DNA from: Betaproteobacteria bacterium
GTDB taxonomy: Bacteria > Pseudomonadota > Gammaproteobacteria > Burkholderiales > Rhodocyclaceae
Direction of reading: 5' to 3'
DNA length: 64,000 nucleotides
Assembly: GCA_009782565.1 (NCBI GenBank)
Contig: WRIU01000005.1
Span: 97,738 to 161,737, forward strand
Shown here piece after piece: positions 17,189-30,663 of this stretch. The notes beneath the pieces are model-generated. The model was not told the DNA's origin, made no database searches, and worked only from the letters and a program-made list of their open reading frames with translations. A program made the translations under genes and the position numbers. Each line of letters opens with the position of its first letter. The stretch's first letter is position 1.

Positions 17189-18898
17189 ATGCCCCGCAAG
17201 ATTCTCGTTACCAACGCCCTGCCTTACGCCAACGGCGACATCCATCTCGGCCACCTCGTCGGCTACATCCAAGCCGACATCTGGGTACGTTTCCAGCGCA
17301 TGCGCGGCCACACTGTGCATTACGTCTGCGCCGACGACACACATGGCGCCCCCATCATGCTGCGGGCGGAAAAAGAAGGTATCAGCCCCGAGGCCCTGAT
17401 CGCCCGCGCGCATGGCGAACACCTGCGCGACTTCACCGATTTCGGCATTGCCTTCGACAACTACCACTCCACGCACAGCCCGGAAAACCGCGCCTACGCC
17501 GAAGATATCTACGCCCACCTCAAGGCTGCGGATTTGATCGAAGCCCGCGCCATCGAACAGTTCTACGACCCGGTCAGGGAAATGTTCCTGCCCGACCGCT
17601 TCATCAAGGGCGAATGCCCAAAATGCGGCGCGCAAGACCAATACGGCGACAACTGCGAAGTCTGCGGCGCGGCCTACGCCCCCACCGAATTGAAAAACCC
17701 TCGATCCGCCGTTTCTGGAACCACGCCCGTATTGCGCGCCTCGGAACACTACTTTTTCCGGCTCTCCGACCCACGCGCCGTCGCTTTCCTGCGTGAATGG
17801 ACGACGGGCGAGGCGCGCCCCGGCGTGCGCCGGCTCCAGCAGGAAGCCGCCAACAAGATGCGTGAATGGCTCGGTTCCGACGGCGACAATAAACTCACTG
17901 ACTGGGACATTTCGCGCGACGCGCCCTACTTCGGCTTTGAAATCCCGGACGCCCCAGGCAAATACTTTTACGTCTGGCTCGACGCCCCTATCGGCTACCT
18001 GGCAAGCTTCAAAAATCTCGCCGACAAAACCGATGGCATCGTTGCCGAAGACTACATCGACGCCCAAAAAGCTGCCGCCCTCGGCACCGAAATGGTGCAC
18101 TTCATCGGCAAGGACATCCTCTACTTCCACGCCCTTTTCTGGCCCGCGATGCTGGAATTCGCGGGCTACCGCACCCCGAACCAGCTTTGCGTCAATGGCT
18201 TTCTCACCGTCGACGGCACGAAGATGAGCAAGAGCCGAGGGACCTTCATCACCGCGCGTTCCTGGCTCGATCAGAAGCTCGATCCTGAAGCCCTGCGCTA
18301 TTACTTCGCGAGCAAATCCAACGGCAGCATGGAAGACGTCGACTTGAACCTCGACGACATGATTGCCCGCGTCAATGCCGATCTCGTCGGCAAGTTCGTC
18401 AACCTTGCCAGCCGCTCGGCCGGTTTCATCAACAAGCGTTTCGGCGGCAGCCTGGGAGCCATCGACCTTGAAGCCGCGCAACCCTTTGCCGACGCCTGGA
18501 ACGAAAACACCCTCGCCGATGCTTATGAAGCCCGCGACTTCAGCCGGGCGCTACGCGAAGTCATGCGGCTCGCCGACCTCGCTAACCAGTACGTCAACGA
18601 CAAAAAACCCTGGGAACTCGCCAAACAGGAGGGAATGGAAGCAATGCTGCACATCGTATGCAGCACCGCCCTCACCCTATTCCGCGATCTCACACGCTAT
18701 CTCAAACCCGTGCTGCCCTCACTTGCCGGAGAAGCCGAACGCTTCCTCGCCATCCCCCCGCTCGACTGGCAAGGCCAATGGCAACCCCTGCCCGCCGGAC
18801 ACCGCATCAATCCCTACAATCATTTGATGGCCCGCATCGAGCGCACCCGCATCGACTCTCTCATCGAGGCCAATCGCGACACGCTCGCCAAAGGATAA
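17189..18898 (+). CDS. metG: Methionyl-tRNA synthetase (short form)
   Basis: 569 residues from ATG 17189 ([22 protein letters not shown]); upstream in-frame sequence is non-coding. Class I motifs: HLGH, zinc knuckle CPKCGAQ...CEVCG, and KMSKSRGTF. Charges initiator and elongator tRNA-Met. The protein stops at [21 protein letters not shown], just where the E. coli-type enzyme continues into its C-terminal tRNA-binding dimerisation domain of about 110 residues; that domain is absent, and no frame downstream on this strand encodes it. Divergent from rpoH. Confidence 0.95.
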   Translation: MPRKILVTNALPYANGDIHLGHLVGYIQADIWVRFQRMRGHTVHYVCADDTHGAPIMLRAEKEGISPEALIARAHGEHLRDFTDFGIAFDNYHSTHSPENRAYAEDIYAHLKAADLIEARAIEQFYDPVREMFLPDRFIKGECPKCGAQDQYGDNCEVCGAAYAPTELKNPRSAVSGTTPVLRASEHYFFRLSDPRAVAFLREWTTGEARPGVRRLQQEAANKMREWLGSDGDNKLTDWDISRDAPYFGFEIPDAPGKYFYVWLDAPIGYLASFKNLADKTDGIVAEDYIDAQKAAALGTEMVHFIGKDILYFHALFWPAMLEFAGYRTPNQLCVNGFLTVDGTKMSKSRGTFITARSWLDQKLDPEALRYYFASKSNGSMEDVDLNLDDMIARVNADLVGKFVNLASRSAGFINKRFGGSLGAIDLEAAQPFADAWNENTLADAYEARDFSRALREVMRLADLANQYVNDKKPWELAKQEGMEAMLHIVCSTALTLFRDLTRYLKPVLPSLAGEAERFLAIPPLDWQGQWQPLPAGHRINPYNHLMARIERTRIDSLIEANRDTLAKG

Positions 18899-18906
18899 AC
18901 CCAGGC

Positions 18907-20253
18907 TCAGAAGATCGGCGGTATCAATTCAAACAAGACTCCGAGCGGCTGCGGCCTGCCGTTGAGGTTCAGTTCGCCATTGCGAAGGTGCGCGTCCACG
19001 CTTAAGGTGTCGCCCTTTTCCACGAAAACGCCGTCATTGAGCATCGTGGCCATCTGTTTGCTGACCTGTTCTTTTGTTTCCTTTTCGACGTTGACTTCGT
19101 TCTCTTCGCCCCCTTCGAGCGTATCGGTTATTTCCTCGGACGCTTGCGAACTCATGTGGCGGATCACCAGCGCGCGTGGCAGCGTCATTTGCAAATCGAC
19201 AGACAGGCTGACTATTGGCGCTAGTGGGGTATTGAAGTTGAGATTATTGCCATCGCCCCCGTACAAATCGGCGGACAGGTTGGCCGCTGGTGCTGGTGCC
19301 GGCGGGGCATTCGGATTGAGATTGCCGTCGCCCTCGTAAGCAATGCGGAAACTTCCAGCGACCATGCCTTCCGGCCAGCGCGCGCGTACCTCCTCGATGG
19401 CAAAAGCTGGCTTATGCTGCAACAACAGCATCACGGTTTGCTCCTGACTTTCCTCATCGTCCGGCGTGTCTTGCAAGAGGGCATCAACCGCCTTGACATC
19501 GAGGTTTTTCAACAAAAACGCCAGCTTGAGATTATCGACGATCTCTTTCTTTTCCCCTTCCACGACAAACTTGTCGGTATCGAGTTTCACCGTCCACGTA
19601 CCCAATGCCCCATCTTTCACAGATGCGTTGGCCGTGACACGAAGGTTTTTGATTTCAACGCTACGAATCGCACCGTTATCGCTTTTTCCCAGAAAATGAA
19701 ACCTGTCCAGCATGACGCTTGCCGTACCGGTGTAAACACGCTTGAGCCCTTCGACGAGAGTTGCGTCGCTTTTGAACGTAATATTCTTAATGGTTGTTTC
19801 AGATTTTGGCGAAACGAAATGTAAATTCAGCCCTCCCGTCCAACCGATCACGGCATCCAACACGGGAAGCGGATCGTCGGCGAAAAATTCATTGAGGTAC
19901 TCGGCATTGTCTTCCGTCAGTTGCGCCTCGGAGTGAATGTGCGCGGCTGCAGTCAGAACCGGCAAGGGCCCGTGCCGGATGCTGTGAATGACGGACACTG
20001 TAACCGGCACTGTGGTCGCAGCGCCTTCCTCCCCGGAAGCCATCTGGAAGACCCAGTCGGTACGCGCCGAAGCACTGAAGATGCCGCGCTGATAATCGAC
20101 CACGCTCACCGTAGCGCCATAGTTGGACGCCCATTCCACGTTCTCTCGGAAGCTTTGTTCGATTCTGATTCCGTTCCAATAACTGCCGCCGATCAGTATC
20201 ACTGCCGTCGCGACAAGCGCGCCGATAGTTTTTTCTTTTCTTCCAACGTTCAT
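18907..20253 (-). CDS. DUF945 (YdgA-like) family protein
   Basis: 448 residues from ATG 20253 (MNVGRKEKTIGALVATAVILIGGSYWNG), one N-terminal membrane anchor or signal segment (about residues 9-26), then a beta-rich region typical of the DUF945 family with GATVSVVDYQRGIFSASARTDWVF and SIRHGPLP. Family members are periplasmic proteins without an established function. A linker around residues 310-345 is Asn/Pro/Ala-rich (NPNAPPAPAPAANL). It follows galU by 67 nt on the same strand, so it may be the last gene of the smc-zipA-ligA-galU run, with which it shares no obvious role. Confidence 0.78.
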   Translation of the reverse strand: MNVGRKEKTIGALVATAVILIGGSYWNGIRIEQSFRENVEWASNYGATVSVVDYQRGIFSASARTDWVFQMASGEEGAATTVPVTVSVIHSIRHGPLPVLTAAAHIHSEAQLTEDNAEYLNEFFADDPLPVLDAVIGWTGGLNLHFVSPKSETTIKNITFKSDATLVEGLKRVYTGTASVMLDRFHFLGKSDNGAIRSVEIKNLRVTANASVKDGALGTWTVKLDTDKFVVEGEKKEIVDNLKLAFLLKNLDVKAVDALLQDTPDDEESQEQTVMLLLQHKPAFAIEEVRARWPEGMVAGSFRIAYEGDGNLNPNAPPAPAPAANLSADLYGGDGNNLNFNTPLAPIVSLSVDLQMTLPRALVIRHMSSQASEEITDTLEGGEENEVNVEKETKEQVSKQMATMLNDGVFVEKGDTLSVDAHLRNGELNLNGRPQPLGVLFELIPPIF

Positions 20254-20320
20254 GAGTTTCCCCGCTTCAACACCCGATCTGTAGTTTTTGGATTCTGACA
20301 CACTGTGGGCATGGAAAGAA

Positions 20321-24455
<4,135 letters not shown>

Positions 24456-24493
24456 ACTTACCGCGTCCTTTCCATTGTTGATCTGTTATTTCA

Positions 24494-27400
24494 TCACGCC
24501 GCCACCGGTTCGGCCATTCGCATCGCGGCTTCGATATCGACTTCTACCACTCTCGATACGCCCTGTTCCTGCATAGTGACCCCAACGAGTTGCGGCGCAG
24601 CTTCCATCGTAATCTTATTGTGGCTGATGAAAATAAATTGCGTCTGCAACGACATGTGCTTCACCATTTCGGCATAGCGCACGGTATTGGCGTCATCCAG
24701 CGGCGCGTCAACCTCATCGAGCATACAGAACGGAGCCGGGTTGAGCTGGAACATGGCGAATACCAGCGCAATCGCAGTCAAAGCCTTTTCGCCGCCGGAT
24801 AGCAACTGGATGGTAGCGTTCTTCTTGCCGGGGGGCTGCGCCACGATCTGAATGCCCGCGTCGAGAATTTCCTCACCAGTCAGCACCAGCGCCGCCCGCC
24901 CACCTCCAAAGAGTTGCGGAAACAACCTGCCGAAATGCTCATTGACCGTATTGTATGTCGTTTGCAGCATTTCGCGCGTTTCCCTGTCGATGCGGCGAAT
25001 GGCGTCTTCCAGCGTCTCGATGGCCGTGAACAAGTCGTCGTTCTGGGCATCCAGGTAAGACTTGCGCTCGGCAGCGGTACGCAGTTCTTCAACTGCGGCA
25101 AGGTTGACCGCGCCCAGGGCGGCGATTTCCCGTCCGAGCCGCGACACTTCGCGCTGCAAGGCATTTTCACTTGGCGCATTGACCAGCAGCGGGGCCAGCG
25201 CGTTTTCATCGGCTCCCGCCTCTGCCAGCCTCTCGTCAAATTGCGCGGCGGCCAATTCCGCCGCCTGCGCTTCCAGCCTCAGATCGGCCACGCGCGCACG
25301 CAGGGGAGCCGCTTCGTGTTCGATGCGTAGGCGCAGTTCTTCAAGCTCGCGCAGGGCGGCTACTGCCTGTTCGAGCGCGTCGCGGCAGGAGGCCAGAGCG
25401 GCTTCGCGGCCACCACGCGCATCGAGCGCCATTTGCAGGGACTCCCTGCAACGGCTGTCGTCGGTGGCTTCGATTTCCGCTTCACGGGCCGTCCGTTCGC
25501 TGACGATCTTTTCGAGTTGTTCGCCCGCCAGTTGCAGGTTGCGGATGTTGTCTTCGAGTTTGCCCGCGCATTCACGCTCCGAAAAACGGGCTTCCTGGAG
25601 TTCGCGCTCGAGCGACTGTTCCAGCGCGCGTAAGTCGCGTAAGGCGCTGTCACGCTCGCGCAGGGCGTCGATAGCAGCATCGAGCCGGACGCGTTCGAGT
25701 TCGGCCAGTTCTGTCGCGCGGGCATGTTCGAGTTCGGCCTGTGCATTGCGTTCGCGCTCGCCTTCTTCCTGTCGCAGCAATTCGGAAAGGTCGCTTGCGA
25801 GCCGCGCGCGTTGCTCTTCCACACGATTTGCCGCCTGGACGAGCTTGAGGACTTCGACTTCCCCCGCGTGACGTTCCCCTTGCGCGGCCTGAGCCTCGCT
25901 TCGGAAGGCGTCGATCCGGGATTGCGCGTCGGCGCACTTGCTTTGCGCGCCATGCAGCGTCTGCTGCGCGTAGCGCAGTTCGTCTTCGAGTGCCCGCAGG
26001 CGCTCGGCGAGCGCGTCGATTTCGCGTTGCCGTTCGATCAGCCCGTGCGCGCGGCTATCCGGGACGAAGTGTGCCAGCATGCCGCGGCTCAACACCTGCC
26101 CGCGCGGGCTGACCAGGCACACGCCGGGAGGCAGCGCAGCGCGGCGGGGAAGCCAGTCGTCGAGCCGTTCGACCGCGAACCAGCCGCGCAGCCAGTCGGC
26201 AAGCAGGGCATCCCGCATGGCATCGCCCGTAATCACCAGATCACTCAAGGCAACGACGCCAGGCAGCGCGGGTAGTTCATCCCCCGGCACGATGTCCGTG
26301 AAGCCAAGCGCCAGCGCGTCCGGCGGCGGGTCGGCGAGGAGGTCGGCAGCCAGCAAGCCGCCCCCCTCCGTCAGTCGTGCCGCCAAGCGTTCGCGCAATA
26401 CGGCCTCGATCGCGGTCTCCCAACCCGCTTCAACTTTCAATGAGCGCCACAGCGGCGGCAAATCGCCGTGGCCGTGGCCGACGAGCCAACCGTCGAGTTC
26501 GCCCTGCGCGGCCACCTGGGATTGAAGTTGCACCAGCGCGTTGCGCCGCGCGCGCGATTCGGTGAGGCGGCGCTGTACCATGTTTTCGGCTTCTATCGCC
26601 TCCCGGAGCGCCTCTTGAAGCGCGGGCCAGCGCGCCTGCGCCTCGGCCAATTCCTGTTGCAGAACCTCGCAACGCTCGCGCAAGGTATCGAGCCATGCCT
26701 GACGCTCGGCGAGTTGCGCCGGATCGGGGCCTTCAATCGCTCCGCGCTCATTGTCGAGCTTCACGCGGCGCAGGGAAAGCGCATCGAGCGCGCGCCCAGC
26801 GTTGGCGCGGTTAGCTTCTTCCACCCGCAATTGCTGTTCGACTGCCGCCAGTTCGCGCCGCACCGATGTCACGGTCGCATCGGCAGCGCGCCAGGCGGAT
26901 TCGAGTTCCGGCTGGCGGTCTGCAATTTCCTGGTGGCGAGCTTCTGCCTGTTCGGCGCGCAAAGCAGCATTCTCGGCCAGAGCTTCCCAACGCGCGCGCT
27001 CGGCCTCCAGCGCCTCGCGCCTGACGTGCCAATGCTCATGCTCGGTGCCGAGTTGCCCGAGGCGGGTTTCGAGCCTTTGCCGGGTCTCGCCCAAGTGCTG
27101 CAACTCGGTTTCTAACCTGGAGACTTCCGCGCTGGCGGTAAAAAAATCGCTCTGCGCGAGATGAACGGACTCGGACGCGGCCAGATGTCCGGCTCTCGCC
27201 TCTTCAAGCGCGTTTTCCAGTTCCTGTAGACGAGCATTGTCGGCGTCGATGCGAGCCGTGCTGTCGCGCAGTTCTCCCGCTACGCGGTCAAGTCCGGCGC
27301 GCGCCTCGTTGCGTTTGATGAGCCAGAGCAGTTGCTGGCGCTCGTGCAGGGCGGCATCGAACGCTTGGTAACGTTCGGCGGTAGCGGCCTGGTCTTCGAG

Positions 27401-28021
27401 ATGACCGATACGTTCGCCCAGTTCGAGGCGGATGTCGTCGAGGCGGGCGAGATTGTCGCGCGCGTCAGAGAGCCGTCCCTCGGTTTCGCGCCGCCGCTCC
27501 CGGTAGCGGGTAACCCCGGCAGCCTCTTCGAGAAAGCCCCGTATTTCTTCCGGGCGCGCCTCGATGATGCGCGAGATCATGCCCTGCTCGATGATCGCGT
27601 AGGCGCGAGGCCCCAGGCCCGTACCGAGGAAAAGATCGATCACGTCCCGGCGGCGCACATGGAGGCCGTTGATGTAATAGGTGGACTCGCCCGTGCGTTC
27701 CAGGACACGGCGCACGGCAATCTCGGCGTAGCGCGACCATTGTCCCCCTGCGCGGCCAGCCGCGTTGTCGAACACCAGTTCCACGCTGGCGCGCGACACA
27801 GGTTTGCGGGTCGTGGAACCGTTGAAAATGACGTCCTGCATGGATTCGCCACGCAACGCCGAGGCGCGGGTCTCCCCCAAAACCCATCGCACCGCGTCGA
27901 TGATGTTCGATTTGCCGCAGCCGTTCGGGCCAACCACGCCGACCAGATTCCCCGGAATGAGCACCGTGGTCGGATCGACAAAAGTCTTGAAACCGGCGAG
28001 TTTGAGCTTGGACAGGCGCAA
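24494..28021 (-). CDS. smc: Chromosome segregation ATPase SMC
   Basis: 1175 residues. Walker A GPNGCGKSNIIDAVRWVLGE at 31-50, two long coiled coils (about 170-500 and 660-1010) flanking a hinge around 515-640, then the signature LSGGEKALTAIALVFAM and Walker B FCMLDEVDAPLDDAN. Acts with ScpA/ScpB in chromosome compaction. First gene of the smc-zipA-ligA-galU run. Confidence 0.98.
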   Translation of the reverse strand: MRLSKLKLAGFKTFVDPTTVLIPGNLVGVVGPNGCGKSNIIDAVRWVLGETRASALRGESMQDVIFNGSTTRKPVSRASVELVFDNAAGRAGGQWSRYAEIAVRRVLERTGESTYYINGLHVRRRDVIDLFLGTGLGPRAYAIIEQGMISRIIEARPEEIRGFLEEAAGVTRYRERRRETEGRLSDARDNLARLDDIRLELGERIGHLEDQAATAERYQAFDAALHERQQLLWLIKRNEARAGLDRVAGELRDSTARIDADNARLQELENALEEARAGHLAASESVHLAQSDFFTASAEVSRLETELQHLGETRQRLETRLGQLGTEHEHWHVRREALEAERARWEALAENAALRAEQAEARHQEIADRQPELESAWRAADATVTSVRRELAAVEQQLRVEEANRANAGRALDALSLRRVKLDNERGAIEGPDPAQLAERQAWLDTLRERCEVLQQELAEAQARWPALQEALREAIEAENMVQRRLTESRARRNALVQLQSQVAAQGELDGWLVGHGHGDLPPLWRSLKVEAGWETAIEAVLRERLAARLTEGGGLLAADLLADPPPDALALGFTDIVPGDELPALPGVVALSDLVITGDAMRDALLADWLRGWFAVERLDDWLPRRAALPPGVCLVSPRGQVLSRGMLAHFVPDSRAHGLIERQREIDALAERLRALEDELRYAQQTLHGAQSKCADAQSRIDAFRSEAQAAQGERHAGEVEVLKLVQAANRVEEQRARLASDLSELLRQEEGERERNAQAELEHARATELAELERVRLDAAIDALRERDSALRDLRALEQSLERELQEARFSERECAGKLEDNIRNLQLAGEQLEKIVSERTAREAEIEATDDSRCRESLQMALDARGGREAALASCRDALEQAVAALRELEELRLRIEHEAAPLRARVADLRLEAQAAELAAAQFDERLAEAGADENALAPLLVNAPSENALQREVSRLGREIAALGAVNLAAVEELRTAAERKSYLDAQNDDLFTAIETLEDAIRRIDRETREMLQTTYNTVNEHFGRLFPQLFGGGRAALVLTGEEILDAGIQIVAQPPGKKNATIQLLSGGEKALTAIALVFAMFQLNPAPFCMLDEVDAPLDDANTVRYAEMVKHMSLQTQFIFISHNKITMEAAPQLVGVTMQEQGVSRVVEVDIEAAMRMAEPVAA

Positions 28022-28131
28022 GGTTGGACGAAGCAGGCGATGAAACAGTGGCTAAACGGCAAAGGCGGGAGCCGCCTTCAAAGTGATGGATGATACCATC
28101 CCCACCCGCAAGATCATGGCCGCCCGGACAA

Positions 28132-28935
28132 TTACGGCCCAAAACCGTAATCGCCATTCTTTATAACATTTACCGTAAGGGATATGCCATTATCAATGAA
28201 TTTATCATATCCTTTTTTAATATTTTGCCAAAAATCGAGCACCTCTGGCTGCCTACGATAAATGGCTTCATATTTCTCCATGTTTTCCTGCGTCATCCGG
28301 AATGGAAAAATATAGACGGGAATCGTTTTTTGACCACTGTTGCGAGCATAGACTGCATAAAGGTAGATTTCTTCGATCACGGCATCGGTCATAGGCAGGC
28401 AGCCGACCGTTACGCAGGAACCGTGTATGAAAATATCACCCCCCAAGTCGGCAGCATGTGTTTTTAGCCTGTCTGCGGAATTGGGATAGTCAATACCAAG
28501 CGAAAGATGAAAGTTGCTCGCTGGATTGAAGCGGTCAATTCGGTAAAAACCTTCCGGAACTTGTCTGTCCCCTCTCCGCCTCTTGGGGCCGAGCTTTCCG
28601 GAAGCGGCGCAAATGGGATAGGAGGCCAGTTTCCCGTAACTCGCCTTATCCGGACCCTTCGCGTAGATATCCAGAACAGCCTCGGATTTGTAAGCAACGA
28701 TGAGAATATTGAGGCTGGTGTTTTTCAGCCCATGCGCGGCAAGTCTGTGGTCAAGGCTATTCGCCCGGCGCAGGAGCGCCCCCCTTACACGCGCATACTG
28801 CTTTTGCTGTGTCAGAAAATCGATATCCGCTTCGCGTTCGGCATGAGCCGATGTCGGTGTTATCGCCAGGATGGCGGCCAGCGCCCAGACTCCAAAAAGG
28901 TGGACAACTCGCATCAAGGCTGTGATTTGTATCAT
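28132..28935 (-). CDS. L,D-transpeptidase (YkuD) domain protein, YafK-like
   Basis: 267 residues. Signal peptide at residues 8-32 (MRVVHLFGVWALAAILAITPTSAHA); start taken at 28935 because GGA lies just upstream, though ATG 28914 would give a more usual signal peptide. The catalytic motif is HGSCVTVGCLPMTD with H171 and C179. As in YafK/DpaA relatives the usual Arg after the catalytic Cys is missing. That group includes an amidase that releases lipoprotein from peptidoglycan rather than making crosslinks, so hydrolysis is as likely as transpeptidation. Periplasmic; transcribed alone. Confidence 0.85.
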   Translation of the reverse strand: MIQITALMRVVHLFGVWALAAILAITPTSAHAEREADIDFLTQQKQYARVRGALLRRANSLDHRLAAHGLKNTSLNILIVAYKSEAVLDIYAKGPDKASYGKLASYPICAASGKLGPKRRRGDRQVPEGFYRIDRFNPASNFHLSLGIDYPNSADRLKTHAADLGGDIFIHGSCVTVGCLPMTDAVIEEIYLYAVYARNSGQKTIPVYIFPFRMTQENMEKYEAIYRRQPEVLDFWQNIKKGYDKFIDNGISLTVNVIKNGDYGFGP

Positions 28936-29270
28936 TTTTCCAACGATTCTGCCTTGTGGCTGTCACGCATATTTTTCTTCCGCCATACTAGATTTAGTAT
29001 ACACCGTAATGTAGGGTTTTTATAATTTGGCGAAAATGACATAGTGGTTATCCACAAGTCTCTTTTACATGGTTTTATTGAATGTTAGTATCGAGACGTC
29101 AATGCAGTGTTGTTTTTTTGGTACTTAAACAGTCTATGCGCGCAACGCATTGATATATAATTTAATTTGTTTCTTGCTTAATCGGAAGGAATTATGTGTA
29201 AACATGCGGTATTGGTCGCGGATAGCCTTCAAAGATATTGCGGATAACCGCATGTCGTTAATTATTCCCA
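28936..29270. other. AT-rich intergenic region with one DnaA box
   Basis: No gene seen here; a 76-residue open frame from 29150 has no ribosome site and contains the promoter of the downstream regulator. A perfect DnaA box TTATCCACA lies at 29048-29056, and the surrounding sequence is unusually AT-rich. Role not known. Confidence 0.5.
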
Positions 29271-29300
29271 TTGTATTGTATGCGGCAATTGTACTATACT
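29271..29300 (+). promoter_or_regulatory. Sigma-70-type promoter of the XRE regulator gene
   Basis: TTGTAT (29271-29276), 18 bp, TATACT (29295-29300), about 92 bp before the start codon. Confidence 0.55.
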
Positions 29301-29391
29301 TCGAATCACTCGGACATCCACACGGAAACCGACAGGCCGCAATCTCAACCAACGAGAGCTTTTCCCCCGTAACCCTGTAAAGGACGATGAC

Positions 29392-29700
29392 ATGAAAGCC
29401 ACAGAACAGCCCATTGACGTGCGTGAAATCCGCCGCAAACTTGGTCTCAACCAGTCTCAGTTCTGGTCGAAGATCGGCGTCACCCAGAGCGGTGGTTCGC
29501 GCTATGAAAGCGGGCGCAACATTCCCCGCCCAGTCCAAGCCCTTCTGCGCCTGGTGCATATCGAGCAAATCGACATCACCAAGGTCAGGAAAGAGGACTT
29601 TGACGTCGCGGAGTACCTTAAGACCACCAACCCCGAAATGTACAAAACCCTGAAGAAAGAGGCTCGCGCTTCAAATTCAAAAAAGAAAAAAGCCGCTTAA
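29392..29700 (+). CDS. XRE-type helix-turn-helix protein
   Basis: 102 residues. Residues 8-50 form a Cro/CI-like helix-turn-helix (VREIRRKLGLNQSQFWSKIGVTQSGGSRYESG), followed by a short helix and a Lys-rich tail (SNSKKKKAA). Likely a small DNA-binding regulator. It has its own promoter and no toxin or phage gene beside it, so it is not an obvious antitoxin. Target unknown. Confidence 0.82.
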   Translation: MKATEQPIDVREIRRKLGLNQSQFWSKIGVTQSGGSRYESGRNIPRPVQALLRLVHIEQIDITKVRKEDFDVAEYLKTTNPEMYKTLKKEARASNSKKKKAA

Positions 29701-29710
29701 AGACCAGAAT

Positions 29711-29825
29711 GAACGGGGTAACAAGCAAGGCCAGATACGGCAACCCTGGCTTCCCGTTCTTTCCTCTCCTCTCGTTTCTTCAGGCTCCAATCAAGGGCTG
29801 ACGTGAACCGTCAGCCCTTTTTCTT
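29711..29825 (+). terminator. Hairpins downstream of the XRE gene
   Basis: A two-helix structure, GAACGGG (29711-29717) with CCCGTTC (29753-29759), encloses an inner AGG-CCAG/CTGGCTT stem. A second hairpin, AAGGGCTGAC with GTCAGCCCTT at about 29795-29820, is followed by a T-rich run and overlaps the last codons of the convergent radical SAM gene. Confidence 0.6.
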
Positions 29826-30624
29826 TGACCCTCATCGCAATCCTGTCTAATTCTTCCGCCGACAAGGGGCTGATACGCGCAGCAGCGGGCTGTAGCGAGG
29901 GTCGGGCTACGCCGTAAAGCAATACGCCCCGGATTGCCGCGCCTACGCCCGTCAGCACATCGAGCCAAGCGTCGAGTTCAGCATCATCCGGCGGCAGGCC
30001 ATTCCAACGGAAAACGCAGGTTTGCACCCAGGTCGGGCACAGAGCCGCACACACCTTCAGATTACGAGCAATCATTCTGGGAGCCAACCTGACGCCATTG
30101 ATCCGCTCGATAGCGTCCGCCCTGCCCGCATCAACCTTGAACCAGGTTTCACCGCCCGCTTGAGCAAGCCGGCGGAGACCTTCCCGCACCCGTGCCTGGC
30201 CGAGCAAGCTGCCATTGGTAATCAAACGCAAGGCGGCTGTCGTATCAAGGCCGAGTTCGGCGCGCAACCGAATTGCCAACGCCACAGCCTCCGCAAACTC
30301 CACCGCGCTGGTCGGCTCGCCGTTACCCGAAAAGGCGATGTCCCGCAAAACCCGCGACCCTTCTGGCGCGTTGTGGGGCAGCCAGTTACCCCGGCACAAG
30401 GCGGTGAGAAAAGCGCGCAACTCGGATTCAAGCCTTGCGAGGTCGATTTTCGGCGCCTTGCCTCGTATCAGTCCAGGCACCTGGCAATAAACGCATTGCC
30501 AATTACAAGCATTGTTCGGATTGAGGTTGATGCCCACCGACACCCCGCCTGCCCGCCGGGAAAGCACTGGATAAACATATGTAACCCCGTCTAAAGCGCG
30601 ACTATGGTCGGAGATAGTTAGCAT
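29791..30624 (-). CDS. Radical SAM protein, unassigned subfamily
   Basis: 277 residues. The cluster motif CNWQCVYCQ (C-x3-C-x2-C) lies near residue 40, followed by FSGNGEPTSAVEF, the GGE-like SAM-binding segment, and LRLITNGSLL. These features mark the classical radical SAM core; no extra C-terminal Fe-S or cobalamin domain is seen. Short relatives of this type are annotated only as radical SAM or wybutosine-like enzymes. Substrate unknown. Convergent with the XRE gene, 40 nt from hom on the same strand. Confidence 0.85.
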   Translation of the reverse strand: MLTISDHSRALDGVTYVYPVLSRRAGGVSVGINLNPNNACNWQCVYCQVPGLIRGKAPKIDLARLESELRAFLTALCRGNWLPHNAPEGSRVLRDIAFSGNGEPTSAVEFAEAVALAIRLRAELGLDTTAALRLITNGSLLGQARVREGLRRLAQAGGETWFKVDAGRADAIERINGVRLAPRMIARNLKVCAALCPTWVQTCVFRWNGLPPDDAELDAWLDVLTGVGAAIRGVLLYGVARPSLQPAAARISPLSAEELDRIAMRVKEKGLTVHVSP

Positions 30625-30663
30625 TTTCTACCCTATCATTTCCAAACCGCCCGTCACGTCCGC

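Noticed and set aside
29150..29380. 76-residue plus-strand frame with one hydrophobic stretch before the XRE gene
   Set aside because: No ribosome site, and the likely promoter of the XRE gene lies inside it.
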